A DNA stretch of 64,000 nt, from assembly GCA_030263455.1 (NCBI GenBank), contig SZOZ01000004.1, positions 62,001 to 126,000 of the forward strand, given 5' to 3'. The notes below the pieces were generated by a model that was not told the DNA's origin, searched no databases, and was given only the letters and a program-made list of their open reading frames with translations. Origin of the DNA: Synechococcales cyanobacterium CNB. GTDB lineage: Bacteria > Planctomycetota > Phycisphaerae > Phycisphaerales > UBA1924. Shown one piece after another: positions 11,192 through 20,840 of the stretch. The first letter of the stretch is position 1; the number at the start of each line of letters is the position of its first letter. The position numbers were made by a program, and so were the translations under genes.

Positions 11192-11626
11192 ATGACCGCG
11201 AGCGCCTCCCAACCGACGGTGCGGCTGCCCCTGCCGAGACTCGGCGCGGCCGTTGCGCTCGGAACGCTGGCCGGCGCGGGGCTTGCGGCCTTGGTCTGGA
11301 TGCTCGTCGGCGAAGAGGGCGCGACGCGAGCCGTGATGCTGGCCACGATCGTCTGCCTCGCGGCAGGCGTGGCGGGGCTGGTGCCGGCGTGGCTCGCGGG
11401 TGAGCGGAGCGTGATGGCGGCGACGGCGAGCGTGATCGCGGGCACGACGCTGCGCATGGCTGCCGCGGTCGGCCTGGGATGGGCGGTCTACTCGGCCCAG
11501 GGGCTTGAGAAACTGCCGTTCTGGACCGCGCTGCTCGCGGCGCAGGCGGGAGCGCTGGCGGCTGAGACGAAGGTTGCGGCGGGCGTGGGTCGGCGGCTCG
11601 GCGCCGGGGAGAAGAGCGGGTCATGA
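11192..11626 (+). CDS. ATP synthase subunit I-like membrane protein
   Basis: 144 aa with four predicted membrane helices (about residues 18-42, 45-66, 73-95 and 103-125). It overlaps the next gene in an ATGA arrangement (start of atpB at 11623), so the two are translationally coupled. A four-helix protein at this place is usually the AtpI/subunit I type c-ring assembly factor. Sequence identity is too low by eye to be certain. An A/T-rich TATTCT (11112-11117) about 75 nt upstream could be a -10 element for the atp genes. Confidence 0.6.
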   Translation: MTASASQPTVRLPLPRLGAAVALGTLAGAGLAALVWMLVGEEGATRAVMLATIVCLAAGVAGLVPAWLAGERSVMAATASVIAGTTLRMAAAVGLGWAVYSAQGLEKLPFWTALLAAQAGALAAETKVAAGVGRRLGAGEKSGS

Positions 11627-12549
11627 GCGCGTTGCTGACGCTGGCTGCGGACAACCCGATCTCGCACGTCATCGACCACCCGCTGTGGGTCGTGGACGGG
11701 TGGTGGCTGTGGTCGGCGAACATGACGAACCTCGTCATTTCCGCGGCGATCCTGCTGATCCTCGGGCCGTACGTGGCGAACAAGATCGCGACCGGGCCTG
11801 AGAGCGAGGGCAACGACCGTTACCTGACGAAGAACGCGTTCGCGAGCATGATCGAGGTGATCTGCACCTACCTGCGCGACACGACGATCAGGCCGCTCCT
11901 GCACGAGCGGACGGACAAGTACCTGCCCTTCCTGCTGACGGCGTTCTTCTTCATTCTGGTGAACAACCTGATCGGGCTGGTGCCGCTGCTGGACATCCAC
12001 AACCTGACGTTCAAGGGGCTGGCGGAGCGGCACCTGGCGTGGGTCGGCGGGACGGCGACGCAGAACCTGTGGATCACGGGGGCGATGGCGCTCATCTCGG
12101 CGATCGTGTTCAACATCGGCGGGCTGCGGAGCCTGGGCGTGAAGGGCTACATGGCCCACATGACCGGCGGCGTGCCGATGAAGCCGGTGTTCCTGCCGGT
12201 CATTCTGCTGGTGGTGGTGATCGAACTGGCGGGCGCGCTGCTCATCAAGCCGGCCGCGCTCGCCATCCGTCTCATGGCGAACATGACGGCCGGGCACATC
12301 CTGCTGGCGGTGCTGCTCGGGTTCCCGGCGGCGGCGTTCGCGGGCGGCTGGGCGCTGGGCGTGCCCGTGACGCTGGTGGCGGGCCTGGGCGCGATCGCGG
12401 TGTACCTGCTCGAAATCTTCGTCGCGCTGCTGCAGGCGTTCGTGTTCATGTTCCTGACGACCGTCTTCATCAGCCAGCTGATGCCGCACGGCCATCACGA
12501 CGGGGAGCACGAGCACGGGGAGGGGCAGGCGCACGCGGCGGCGCACTGA
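11623..12549 (+). CDS. atpB: F0F1 ATP synthase subunit a
   Basis: Membrane stator subunit forming the proton half-channels next to the c-ring. 308 aa with five or six helices. The essential arginine is Arg216 in LAIRLMANMTAGH, and the helix with NNLIGLVPL is also characteristic. The C-terminal ~20 residues are His/Glu-rich (HGHHDGEHEHGEG), possibly metal-binding or simply disordered. Start ATG 11623 overlaps the stop of the preceding gene. Followed by 107 bp and then atpE. Confidence 0.95.
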   Translation: MSALLTLAADNPISHVIDHPLWVVDGWWLWSANMTNLVISAAILLILGPYVANKIATGPESEGNDRYLTKNAFASMIEVICTYLRDTTIRPLLHERTDKYLPFLLTAFFFILVNNLIGLVPLLDIHNLTFKGLAERHLAWVGGTATQNLWITGAMALISAIVFNIGGLRSLGVKGYMAHMTGGVPMKPVFLPVILLVVVIELAGALLIKPAALAIRLMANMTAGHILLAVLLGFPAAAFAGGWALGVPVTLVAGLGAIAVYLLEIFVALLQAFVFMFLTTVFISQLMPHGHHDGEHEHGEGQAHAAAH

Positions 12550-12608
12550 GGGGAACGGGTCTGATCGTCGGGGTGTCTCGGCGTCGTGTGCCGGACAGGC
12601 CCCATTGA

Positions 12609-12980
<372 letters not shown>

Positions 12981-13075
12981 CGCGACGCGGAACGACATTC
13001 CCCGTGCGCCGGCCGAAGGGGCGGCGCGCGGATTCGAGTTTTCGATCACAACCGCCCTGGCGCGGGAGATGACCC

Positions 13076-13681
13076 ATGGAACGATTGGTGCGTGCGGCGG
13101 CGATGGCGGGGATGGCGATGATGCCGGCGGTCGCGTTCGCGGCGGGCGACGAGGCCCACGCGGCCAAGGGCGAGCCGAGCGTGATCCACGCCCCGAACGC
13201 GGGCGTGATGTCCGGCATCATGGCCGTCGTCGTGTTCCTTCTCGTGTACATGATCCTCGCCACGAAGGTCTGGCCGAAGATCGCCAAGGGCCTGAAGGAC
13301 CGCGAGGAGAAGATCCGCGAGGAGATCGCGGCGGCGGAGGCTGCACGCCAGCAGGCCGCGGACGCGCTGGCGATGTACCAGCAGAGCCTGGCCGAAGCGC
13401 GGGCCGAGGCCCAGAAGATGCTCGACGAGACCCGTGCGCAGCAGCAGAAGCTGGCCGCGGAACTGAAGGCGAAGGCGGACGCCGAGCTCGGGCAGATGCG
13501 CGAGAAGGCGCTGCGGGACATCGAGGGCGCGAAGCGCGCCGCCCTCAACGAGGTCTACGCCGACGCGGCGAGCCTCGCGGCGATGGTCGCGTCGAAGATT
13601 CTGCGGCGCGAGATCAACGCCGCGGACCACCAGGCGTTCGTGGACGAGTCGCTCGCGGAGCTCGAGTCGGTCCGCTCGTGA
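13076..13681 (+). CDS. atpF: F0F1 ATP synthase subunit b with signal-like N-terminus
   Basis: Peripheral-stalk subunit, 201 aa. After a signal-peptide-like start (residues 1-23, ending AVAFA-AG) comes a single membrane helix (about 44-64), then a long charged coiled coil rich in Ala, Glu, Lys and Gln that would reach the F1 head. As with the c subunit, the N-terminal extension suggests a mature N-terminus on the outer face. The Shine-Dalgarno is GGGAGA 7 nt before ATG 13076. Lies between atpE (95 bp) and atpH (22 bp). Confidence 0.92.
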   Translation: MERLVRAAAMAGMAMMPAVAFAAGDEAHAAKGEPSVIHAPNAGVMSGIMAVVVFLLVYMILATKVWPKIAKGLKDREEKIREEIAAAEAARQQAADALAMYQQSLAEARAEAQKMLDETRAQQQKLAAELKAKADAELGQMREKALRDIEGAKRAALNEVYADAASLAAMVASKILRREINAADHQAFVDESLAELESVRS

Positions 13682-13703
13682 AGCGGCGAGGAAGGATGCG
13701 GCG

Positions 13704-14324
13704 ATGCCCCTGATCGAATCCAAGCCCGACGCCGTGGCGAACACCTACGCCCGCAGCCTCTTCGAGATGGCCGAGGCGGAGGGCGGGCGCGAGAAGACCG
13801 AGTCGATCCTCGACCAGCTGGAGGATGTGCTGGAGATGGCCCGCTCGGACGGGCAGTTCGGCGAGTTCCTCGCCTCGCGCGTGCTGGGGGTGAAGGCCCG
13901 CGAGGGCGCGCTGCGGCGCATCTTCGAGGGCCGGTGCGACGACCTGCTCCTCCGGTTCCTGCTCGTGCTGAACATGAAGGAGCGGCTCGGGCACCTGCCC
14001 GCGATCGTCGCGGCCTACGACGCGATCGTGCAGGAGCGCTTCGGCCGCGTCGAAGTGGACGTCTTCACCGCCGCCCCCGTGAGCGCGAACGAGCTGGCCG
14101 CGGTGCGTGACCGGCTCGGCCGCGCCCTGAAGAAGGACGTCGTGGTCCACCCCTACGTGGACGAGTCCATCATCGGCGGCATCCGGTTCCGCATCGGCGA
14201 TCAGCTCGTGGACGCCTCGGTGGCGACGCGCCTGCGCCGCATGCGCGAGCAGCTGGCCTCGCGCGGGGCGGCCGCGGTGCGCGGCAACGCGGCGCGGATC
14301 ATCGACAACCAGGGCGGCGCGTAA
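13704..14324 (+). CDS. atpH: F0F1 ATP synthase subunit delta
   Basis: OSCP/delta subunit linking the peripheral stalk to the alpha subunits. 206 aa. N-terminal helical domain begins ANTYARSLFEMAE, and the C-terminal part carries the family motif DESIIGGIRFRIGDQLVDASV. Its start is 22 bp after atpF. In most operons atpA, atpG, atpD and atpC follow at once; here pgk follows instead, so the catalytic F1 genes must lie elsewhere. Confidence 0.93.
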   Translation: MPLIESKPDAVANTYARSLFEMAEAEGGREKTESILDQLEDVLEMARSDGQFGEFLASRVLGVKAREGALRRIFEGRCDDLLLRFLLVLNMKERLGHLPAIVAAYDAIVQERFGRVEVDVFTAAPVSANELAAVRDRLGRALKKDVVVHPYVDESIIGGIRFRIGDQLVDASVATRLRRMREQLASRGAAAVRGNAARIIDNQGGA

Positions 14325-14369
14325 CGCGCGCCCGGCGCGGACGACCTGCACGGACGAGGAGGCACAGGG

Positions 14370-15575
14370 ATGGCGAAGAAGAGCGTCGGGGCCGTCGAGG
14401 TCGCCGGCAAGCGTGTGCTCGTGCGCGTGGACTTCAACGTGCCGATCGACGGCGGGGTGATCGGCGACGACCGCCGTATCCGCGAGGCCCTGCCCACGAT
14501 CAGGTCCGTCATCGACCGCGGCGGGCGGGCGGTGCTGATCTCGCACCTCGGCCGACCCGAGGGCAGGGGCTACGAGGAGGCGTTCTCGCTGCGTCCCGTC
14601 GCGGCGCGGCTGGGCGAGCTGCTCGGCAGGCCGGTCGCGTTCCCCTCGCAGGACTGCACCGACGAGGCCGCGCTCAACGCCGTCAACACGATGAAGGACG
14701 GCGAGGTCGTGCTGCTCGAGAACCTGCGGTTCCACAGGGGCGAGAAGGACGGCGACGCGGCGTTCGCCGGGCGGCTCGCGCTGCTGGGCGACGTGTACGT
14801 CAACGACGCCTTCGGCACCTGCCACCGCGCGGACGCCTCGATGGTCGCGCTGCCGCGCGCGATGCAGGGCCGGCCGCGCGTGGTCGGGTTCCTGGTCGAG
14901 AAGGAGATCCGCTACCTGAGCGACGCCCTGCGCGCCCCGGCCAAGCCCTTCGTGGTCGTGCTGGGGGGGGCGAAGGTCTCGGACAAGATCGGCGCGGTGG
15001 GCCACTTGCTGCCGAAGTGCGACGCGCTCCTGATCGGCGGGGCGATGGCGTACACCTTCCTGCGCGCGCTGGGGCGGCAGGTGGGCGAGAGCCGCGTCGA
15101 GGAGAAGTTCGTCGCCGAGGCGAAGCGGATGGTCGAGGAGGCCGCGCGGCTGAAGTGCGACCTGCACCTGCCGGAGGACCACGTCTGCTCGACGCAGTTC
15201 GCCGAGACCTCGGGGCAGGTCGAGGTGCAGCGCGAGCACGTCAAGCCCGGCTTCATGGGGCTGGACATCGGCCCGTCGACGCAGGCGACGTTCGCCCGAG
15301 TGCTCCGCGGCGCGAAGACGATCGTCTGGAACGGGCCGATGGGCGTCTTCGAGTGGATGCCCTTCCGCGTCGGCACGCAGCAGGTGGCCCGCGCCATCGC
15401 GGACGCGACGGCCGCCGGCGCGACGAGCATCGTCGGCGGAGGCGACACGGCCGCCGCGGTCGAGCGGTTCAGGCTCGCCGACAGGATGTCGCACGTCTCG
15501 ACGGGGGGCGGGGCGAGCCTCGAGATGCTCGAGGGCAGGCGGTTCGAGAGCGTGGACCTGCTCGACGAGGCGTAG
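14370..15575 (+). CDS. pgk: Phosphoglycerate kinase
   Basis: Glycolytic enzyme interconverting 1,3-bisphosphoglycerate + ADP and 3-phosphoglycerate + ATP in the cytoplasm. 401 aa, normal length. Motifs: RVDFNVPIDGG, SHLGRPEG, FGTCHRADAS, VVLGGAKVSDKI, TIVWNGPMGVFE and the C-terminal IVGGGDTAAAVERF. A strong Shine-Dalgarno GAGGAGG precedes ATG 14370. It is 45 bp downstream of atpH and may be in the same transcript, which would link substrate-level and oxidative ATP production. Confidence 0.97.
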   Translation: MAKKSVGAVEVAGKRVLVRVDFNVPIDGGVIGDDRRIREALPTIRSVIDRGGRAVLISHLGRPEGRGYEEAFSLRPVAARLGELLGRPVAFPSQDCTDEAALNAVNTMKDGEVVLLENLRFHRGEKDGDAAFAGRLALLGDVYVNDAFGTCHRADASMVALPRAMQGRPRVVGFLVEKEIRYLSDALRAPAKPFVVVLGGAKVSDKIGAVGHLLPKCDALLIGGAMAYTFLRALGRQVGESRVEEKFVAEAKRMVEEAARLKCDLHLPEDHVCSTQFAETSGQVEVQREHVKPGFMGLDIGPSTQATFARVLRGAKTIVWNGPMGVFEWMPFRVGTQQVARAIADATAAGATSIVGGGDTAAAVERFRLADRMSHVSTGGGASLEMLEGRRFESVDLLDEA

Positions 15576-15588
15576 GCTTGGCCACGCC

Positions 15589-17370
15589 ATGAGCCTCCGC
15601 CCGCCGGTGCGCGACGTGCTGGTGCTCGCCGCCCTGTGCGCGGTGGTGTTCTTCCTGGGCCTCTCCACGCACGGGCTGACCAACTGGCAGGAGGCGCAGC
15701 GCGCCCTCGTCGCCCGCGAGATGCACGACCGCGGCGCGTGGATCGTGCCGACGGTGCACGGCCGGCCGTACCTCGCCAAGCCGCCGCTGGTCTACTGGGC
15801 GCCGATGGCCCTCGCGCGGCTGACGGGCACGCGCCCGGGCGAGTGGCACCTGCGCGCGACGGTCGCGATGGCGATGTCGCTGGGCGTGGTGGGCGTCTAC
15901 CTGCTCGGGCGCCGGATGCTGCACGAGCGCGACGCGGGCGAAGGGGCGAGCCTCGGCGGGCGGGCGTGGGCGCAGCACGCGGCGTGGTGGGCGGCTCTGT
16001 TCCTCGGCACGGGCATCCTCTCGGTGCGCTCCGGGCGCATCGGCGAACTCGACGCGATCCTCGTCCCATTCGTCGTCGGCGCGGTCTGGGCGATCGACGC
16101 CGCGTGGCGTTCGCACCGCGAGCGTTCGCGCACGGCTTGGGGGGCGGTGTCGGCGGCGTGCATGTGCGCCGCGGGGGCCGCGCTCACGAAGGGGCCGCCG
16201 GGGCTGCTCGTCATCGGGCTGGCCGGCTACGGCGGGATCGCGCTGCGCTGCGCCGTCGAGCACGCGCCCCGGGGCGCGCGCGCGTGGGGCGTGGTCGCGG
16301 CCTGCGCGCTGGCGGCCGCCGCGGCGGTGGCGGCGACGCGGGCCGACGAGGTGCGGTCGTTCGGAGACGCGGCCGGCCTCGCGCTGATGACGGCGTGCGT
16401 CGCGCTGCCGGCCGCGCTGGTCGGCGCGCTGGCCCGCCCCGCGCCGCTGCGGGCGTGCATCGCCGCGTTTGCGCGCACACACCCGGTCGGCGTGCTGGGC
16501 GTGGGCGCGGCCGCGCTGTGGGCGTGGGGGCGGGCGGTGACGGCGCGCATCGGGCCGGAGGCGGTGCGGGACGCGCTCGAGCTCGAAGCCTCGGAGAACC
16601 TGCAGCTCTTCGTGCCCGAGGCCCCGCTGGCCTATCTCGAAGCGGCGGCCTACGGCGTCGGCCTCGGCTCGATCGCCGCGCTCGCCGGGCTGGTGTGGCT
16701 GGTGCGCGACCGCGTGCGTCCGACGCCGGGATTGTGCGTGGTGATCGCGTGGGTCGTGCTGGGCGCGTGCGGGTTCGCCGCGCTGAGCAAGGGCGTGCCG
16801 CGCTACCTGACGCCGGTCTGGCCGGGCGTCGCGCTGCTGGGGGGGGCGTGGATGGCCTCGGCGGTGCGCGACTTCGCGTGGGGGGGGGCGCTGGCGCGCG
16901 CCGCCGCGGTCGCGGTCGCGGTCATGGCCGCGGCGCAGGGGGCGTGGTACGGCTACGGGCGCGAGTGGGCGGAGGCGGAGCGCTCGCCGCGGGCGTTCGT
17001 CGCCGCGCTGCGCGGGCCGGGGCTGCTGGTCGATCCGTCGCGGCTGGCATCGGTGGACTTCTGGCACCCGGCGGTGGAGTACTACGCGGGCACGCGCGTC
17101 GAGCCGTACTTCGACGCCGGGCCGGAGACGCGGTACCCGTTCGGCGCGCCCCTCCCGCTGGCCGCGCTGGTCGAGCGCGTGCGCGCCGAGGGGCCGTGGA
17201 CGGTGCTGGTGCGGGCCGCGCCGCACGCCGACGCCGCGCCGGGCGACCCGCTCGAGCGGCTGCGCGCCGCCGGGCTGGAGGTGACGCCGCTGCCGGTCGC
17301 CGCGCCCTTCGAGATCGACTACGGGCGGACGGGCGTGCTGGCGGTTCGCGTCCGCGCGGCGGCCCCGTGA
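15589..17370 (+). CDS. ArnT/PMT-like membrane glycosyltransferase
   Basis: 593 aa polytopic protein (about 11-12 helices) of the GT-C class, which uses polyprenyl-phosphate sugars and acts on the outer face of the cytoplasmic membrane. The first loop contains [14 protein letters not shown], corresponding to the acidic-residue (D)E...AREM motif of the ArnT/PMT group, followed by [11 protein letters not shown]. The C-terminal ~130 residues (after residue 460) form a soluble domain. 13 bp after pgk. Acceptor unknown; protein or lipid glycosylation are both possible. Two runs of 8 and 9 G (16839-16846, 16880-16888) sit inside the frame. Confidence 0.75.
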   Translation: MSLRPPVRDVLVLAALCAVVFFLGLSTHGLTNWQEAQRALVAREMHDRGAWIVPTVHGRPYLAKPPLVYWAPMALARLTGTRPGEWHLRATVAMAMSLGVVGVYLLGRRMLHERDAGEGASLGGRAWAQHAAWWAALFLGTGILSVRSGRIGELDAILVPFVVGAVWAIDAAWRSHRERSRTAWGAVSAACMCAAGAALTKGPPGLLVIGLAGYGGIALRCAVEHAPRGARAWGVVAACALAAAAAVAATRADEVRSFGDAAGLALMTACVALPAALVGALARPAPLRACIAAFARTHPVGVLGVGAAALWAWGRAVTARIGPEAVRDALELEASENLQLFVPEAPLAYLEAAAYGVGLGSIAALAGLVWLVRDRVRPTPGLCVVIAWVVLGACGFAALSKGVPRYLTPVWPGVALLGGAWMASAVRDFAWGGALARAAAVAVAVMAAAQGAWYGYGREWAEAERSPRAFVAALRGPGLLVDPSRLASVDFWHPAVEYYAGTRVEPYFDAGPETRYPFGAPLPLAALVERVRAEGPWTVLVRAAPHADAAPGDPLERLRAAGLEVTPLPVAAPFEIDYGRTGVLAVRVRAAAP

Positions 17371-17388
17371 CCCGCGACCCCCACGGCC

Positions 17389-17544
17389 CCCCACGAGCGG
17401 GCGCGTGACCCCTACGAGCGGGCGCGTGACCCCCACGAGCGGGCGCATGACCCCCACGAGCGGGCGCATGACCCCCACGAGCGGGCGCATGACCCCCACG
17501 AGCGGGCGCATGACCCCCACGAGCGCCCACGAGCGGGCGCATGC
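17389..17544. repeat. 21-bp tandem repeat array
   Basis: Six head-to-tail units of 21 bp (consensus CCCCACGAGCGGGCGCATGAC) run from 17389 to 17514. Units 1 and 2 differ at one or two positions. An 11-bp partial unit and one more near-complete unit end at 17544. The period is a multiple of three, so the array can be read as a 7-residue repeat in several frames, but no frame shows a start signal or family similarity. It lies between a glycosyltransferase gene and a coiled-coil protein gene. There are no spacers, so it is not a CRISPR. Confidence 0.9.
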
Positions 17545-17577
17545 CCAGGACGCGCCGACCCGTGCCCGACCCCCACG

Positions 17578-17608
17578 GACCCGTGCCCGAGGCGCGCGGG
17601 CACGGGTC
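17578..17608 (+). terminator. Perfect 12-bp hairpin, possible terminator
   Basis: GACCCGTGCCCG (17578-17589), a 7-nt loop, then the exact complement CGGGCACGGGTC (17597-17608). No T run follows, so a Rho-independent terminator is only a possibility. The upstream copy of the left arm at 17557-17568 could pair with the same right arm, giving two mutually exclusive structures. Confidence 0.4.
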
Positions 17609-17688
17609 CGAGGCGCATGGGCGCACGCTCGCGAGGGTCGGACGTGGGTTTCAGCCCCGCGCACTGAAGCCGGGGGCGGATCGGCCCG

Positions 17689-18366
17689 ATGGCAACCCCC
17701 ATGCGCGTCCTCCCCAAGTCGGACTCACGCCTGATCGACTTCCTCGCCGCCCACCTCGACGGGTGGGAGGCCGACCCCGGGGCCATCGGCCTGACGGCCG
17801 CCGAGGTGGCCGCCCTCCGCACGCTGTACGAGTCGGCCTCGTCGGCGCGGACGGCCGCGCAGGAGGCCCGCGACGCGGCCCGGGCCGCGACGGCCTCGTT
17901 CCGCGAGGCGGCCTCGACGGCCCGGCGCCGCACGGCGGCGGCGGTGGCGCGGATCAAGGCGGCGGCGGCCGACGACCCCGAGGTCTACGCGGCGGCGGCG
18001 ATCCCCGCGCCGCGTCCGCCCTCGCCCGCGCCCGCGCCGGGCGTGCCCTACCGCTTCCGGACGACGCTGCGCCAGGACGGGACGGTGGGGCTGCGCTGGT
18101 CGTGCGCCACGCCGCCGGGGCTGGGGGGGACGGTCTACGAGGTGGCGCGGTCGCTCGGGGGTGGGCCGTTCGAGACGCTCGGCGTCGCGGGCGGGCGTGC
18201 CTTCACCGACGAGACGCTCCCGCCGGGCGGAGGGGGGGGCGAGACGGTCTACCGCGTGCGGGCCCTGCGCAGCACGGGCCGCGGCGATCCCGCGCTGCAC
18301 GCGGTCCTCTTCGGGTCCGCGCGGGACGCGCCGCGCGCCGAAACGACGGCCCGCCGCGCGGCGTGA
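17689..18366 (+). CDS. Coiled-coil plus fibronectin-III-like protein, unknown function
   Basis: 225 aa. Residues 35-100 are very Ala/Arg-rich (AAQEARDAARAATAS, then ARRRTAAAVARIKAA) and should form a long helix or coiled coil. After a Pro-rich linker (PAPRPPSPAPAP) the C-terminal ~95 residues look like a single fibronectin type III-like beta-sandwich: GLRWSCATPPG, YEVARSLGGGPFETLG, then ETVYRVRALRS near the end. No signal peptide. Two starts are possible, ATG 17689 and ATG 17701. I do not recognise a named family. Helix-plus-FN3 proteins of this size are seen in planctomycetes without known role. Confidence 0.6.
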   Translation: MATPMRVLPKSDSRLIDFLAAHLDGWEADPGAIGLTAAEVAALRTLYESASSARTAAQEARDAARAATASFREAASTARRRTAAAVARIKAAAADDPEVYAAAAIPAPRPPSPAPAPGVPYRFRTTLRQDGTVGLRWSCATPPGLGGTVYEVARSLGGGPFETLGVAGGRAFTDETLPPGGGGGETVYRVRALRSTGRGDPALHAVLFGSARDAPRAETTARRAA

Positions 18367-18407
18367 GCACGGCGCGCGGCCGACCGCTCCCCCACGGTCG
18401 CGGCCCG

Positions 18408-19889
18408 TCACGCGTACGGGTCGTAGGCGGGGAACTTCACGCCCTCGAGGAACTTCGCGTAGTGCTGGTTGCGCCCGGCCGAGGTGGTGTAGAGCGGGCG
18501 GTTCACCTGGTCGTACGAGAGCGTGCGGACGGTGCGTCGGCTCTTGTGGAACTCGTTGCAGGCGTCGTCCCACTCCAGGCCCAGGAACTCGATGATGCGC
18601 GGGAACTCGGTCTCGGGGTCGTTCACGAGCCGCTCGTAGTGCACGTCGAGGATCGGCACGTCCAGCGACGACTTCCAGTGCTCCATCATGCGCATCGACT
18701 GCTCCCACGCGGCGACGACCCAGTCGATCCGCGTCGTCCACGGGTGCATCCGGTTGTTGAACCCGCCCATGAAGCAGCTGACGGCCACGTCGCGCGGGTC
18801 GCGGATGGCGTGGATGATGCGCGTCCTCGGGAAGAGCCGCGCGATCAGCCCGACCAGCCGGTTGTTCCCCAGCGACTTGTTCACGATGCGCTCGGCCGTC
18901 GGCGCGAGCCTGCGCACCTCGCGGACGTACCTCTCCGCGACCTGCGTCCACCTGCGGCTGTTGAACGGGCCGAAACTCTCGGGCGGCTCGAGGTCCGGGT
19001 TCCACGCGGCGGCAAGCTCGATGGCGAAGCGGTCGATGGTGTCGAGCTCACCCACGCCCGCCGCCCGGGGGTGGGCGTCGATGATCTGGTCGATGAGGCT
19101 GGTGCCGCTGCGGGGCATCCCGGCGACAAAGACCGGCACCTCGCTGGCGCAGGAACTGATGGGGAACTTCGCCATCTTCTCGCGCGACCAGTGCGTCATC
19201 AGGGCCGTCACCTGCTCGCGGTAGACCTCGGGGTCGAAGGGGAGGGCCTCGAACCTGTTCGCTTCCTCCGCCGAGCGGAACGCGCCCTCGTAGTCCTTCG
19301 CCTTGTCGCAGGCCTTGGCCCGGGTGTAGAGCAGGCCGCACCGACGCCGCTCGTCGGGCTGGTGGTTGGCGATCAGGTCGTCGATGACGCCGATCGCCTC
19401 CTCGTAACGCTTCTGCTGGATGAGGAGCTTGGCCCACTCGGCCAGGATGGGCGCCTCGGCCTGGCGGTCCTGCTGCTTCGCTCGCTCGAGCAGCGGCTCC
19501 ACGACGGCGAGCGACTCGTCGTACCGGCCCGCCTCCTCGAGCGAGCCGGCCTTCGTCGCCAGGGCCAGCACGTTGCCGGGGGCGAGTTCGAGGGCGCGAT
19601 CGCACATCCGCACCGCCTCGTCCGTCTCGCCGCGCAGGCGGTGAGCGCGGGCGATCAGGAGCGCGGCGCCCGGGTTCGGGAGCAGCCGCATCGAGCGTTC
19701 GCCGTACTCCAGGGCGGCGTCGATTTCGAACCGCACCTCGTGGACGATGCCCATGTAATAAAGCATCTCCGCGTCGGGCCTCCCCCGCTGCACGGCCTCT
19801 TGGAGCAGTTCCTCGGCGATCACCCACTGCTGGGCATTGACGGCCTGACGGATGGCGTGGATGCGCTGGGATTGGCCCTGGATGATCAT
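18408..19889 (-). CDS. TPR-repeat sulfotransferase family protein
   Basis: 493 aa. Residues 1-240 form about six TPR-like helical repeats; residues 250-493 are a PAPS-dependent sulfotransferase domain. The 5'-phosphosulfate-binding loop is FVAGMPRSGTSLIDQIIDAHP (about 254-274) and the 3'-phosphate-binding region is RTRIIHAIRDPRDVAVSCF. Later HYERLVNDPETEFPRIIEFLG is typical of the Sulfotransfer_3 type. The acceptor is unknown; TPR-sulfotransferase fusions in bacteria are often linked to tyrosine or glycan sulfation. ATG 19889 follows GGCAGGA; a longer in-frame reading to 20045 has no family similarity. Confidence 0.8.
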   Translation of the reverse strand: MIIQGQSQRIHAIRQAVNAQQWVIAEELLQEAVQRGRPDAEMLYYMGIVHEVRFEIDAALEYGERSMRLLPNPGAALLIARAHRLRGETDEAVRMCDRALELAPGNVLALATKAGSLEEAGRYDESLAVVEPLLERAKQQDRQAEAPILAEWAKLLIQQKRYEEAIGVIDDLIANHQPDERRRCGLLYTRAKACDKAKDYEGAFRSAEEANRFEALPFDPEVYREQVTALMTHWSREKMAKFPISSCASEVPVFVAGMPRSGTSLIDQIIDAHPRAAGVGELDTIDRFAIELAAAWNPDLEPPESFGPFNSRRWTQVAERYVREVRRLAPTAERIVNKSLGNNRLVGLIARLFPRTRIIHAIRDPRDVAVSCFMGGFNNRMHPWTTRIDWVVAAWEQSMRMMEHWKSSLDVPILDVHYERLVNDPETEFPRIIEFLGLEWDDACNEFHKSRRTVRTLSYDQVNRPLYTTSAGRNQHYAKFLEGVKFPAYDPYA

Positions 19890-20045
19890 CGTCCTGCCCG
19901 ACTCGCCGTTGCCTGCGGGCGCGCCGCACACGCGATGCGGCCGGCGCCCGGGATAAGAGTGCGGTGCGCCGGTCCGAGCGCCCGCGGGCGAATCGTAGAC
20001 GCGGGCACGCGCGCGTGCCGGGCGCGACGGGGGTTGTGGAAACAA

Positions 20046-20071
20046 CCCGACCCGGCTTTCACCGGGTCGGG
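20046..20071 (-). terminator. Rho-independent terminator
   Basis: Ten-base-pair perfect stem (CCCGACCCGG / CCGGGTCGGG) with a 6-nt loop. On the minus strand it is followed by TTGTTT (20045-20040). It lies 80 bp beyond the stop of the PEP-CTERM gene at 20154, which it should terminate. Confidence 0.75.
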
Positions 20072-20153
20072 CTTGAGCGTGTGTTGTTCACGCCTGCGAT
20101 TCTCTCACCCGCGGCGCAAGCCGGGAGCGGGAGTCCGCCGGCGTGCCGTGCCG

Positions 20154-20840
20154 TCAGCGACGGCGACGGGTGGCGACCAGGCCGCCGAGGGCCAGGAGCG
20201 CCGCGCTGCTCGGGGCGGGCACGAGGTAGGTGCAGACCTTCCGCTGGACGCCTTCCGCGCCGCCGCCGGCGTCGAAGATGTCGATGCGGGTGATCCCGTT
20301 GCCGAGGACGCCGAGGTTCGCGCCGAACGCGCCGCCGACGTTCACGTTGTTGTAGGCGGTGGAGCCGTTGGAGTCATAGACCGTGATGTTGACGGACGCG
20401 CCGCCGACGACGGTGAGAGCGTTGAACTCAACGGCCTGCACGCCCGCGCCGGAGAAGTCCATGCGGAACGCGTCGACGAAGTAGTTCGCCAGGAGGGCGT
20501 TGTGCGGGTTGCCGAAGCCGTAGTGCGGCCCGAGGGTGGCGATGTTGTAGAAGTAGTTCGCCGCGTTCACGGTGTTGAACGAGTGCGTGGCGTAGACGGT
20601 GCCGGGGCTGACCGGTCCGTTGCCCGCGCTGGTCACCGGCCCCTTGATGCCAATGAGCGGGTAGCTGGCGTCCTTGGTGAAGTCAGAGCAGCCCTCGAGG
20701 ATGAGGCCGGCCTTGGCCGCGGCCCAGCCGCCGGGGTTCTGGTCGATGTTGAAGAGCTGCGCCGAAGCGGGGGCAGCGAGTCCCGCCGAGAGGATCGTGC
20801 CGCCGAAGAGGCACTGTGCGCTGCGAGTCACATTTCTCAT
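20154..20840 (-). CDS. PEP-CTERM sorting-domain secreted protein
   Basis: 228 aa. Signal peptide (residues 1-28, ending PASA-Q), a beta-rich body, and a C-terminal sorting tail (VPAPSSAAL ... VATRRRR) of Pro-Ala-Pro, hydrophobic helix and Arg cluster. In PEP-CTERM systems an exosortase recognises this tail. No exosortase is in the window. The body includes Asn-rich segments such as TVNAANYFYNI; no enzyme motif seen. ATG 20840 has AGGAG about 10 nt upstream. Probably a cell-surface or extracellular-matrix protein. Confidence 0.75.
   Translation of the reverse strand: MRNVTRSAQCLFGGTILSAGLAAPASAQLFNIDQNPGGWAAAKAGLILEGCSDFTKDASYPLIGIKGPVTSAGNGPVSPGTVYATHSFNTVNAANYFYNIATLGPHYGFGNPHNALLANYFVDAFRMDFSGAGVQAVEFNALTVVGGASVNITVYDSNGSTAYNNVNVGGAFGANLGVLGNGITRIDIFDAGGGAEGVQRKVCTYLVPAPSSAALLALGGLVATRRRR

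Larger units (their letters stand above)
17371..17688. other. Intergenic stretch holding the repeat array and a hairpin
   Basis: 318 bp without a supported gene. It holds the 21-bp array followed by a strong inverted repeat. Two copies of GACCCGTGCCCG, again 21 bp apart (17557 and 17578), precede the complementary arm at 17597-17608. No other signal was seen. Confidence 0.7.

Noticed and set aside
13614-15779. 721-codon minus-strand frame over atpH and pgk
   Set aside because: Fully antisense to two conserved genes; no motif or start signal.
17389-17544. CRISPR-like reading of the 21-bp array
   Set aside because: Units are contiguous with no spacers, and no cas genes are present.
17405-17734. 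Protein with MTPTSGR heptapeptide repeats
   Set aside because: Created by the 21-bp repeat in one frame; downstream part overlaps another gene, and no Shine-Dalgarno is seen.
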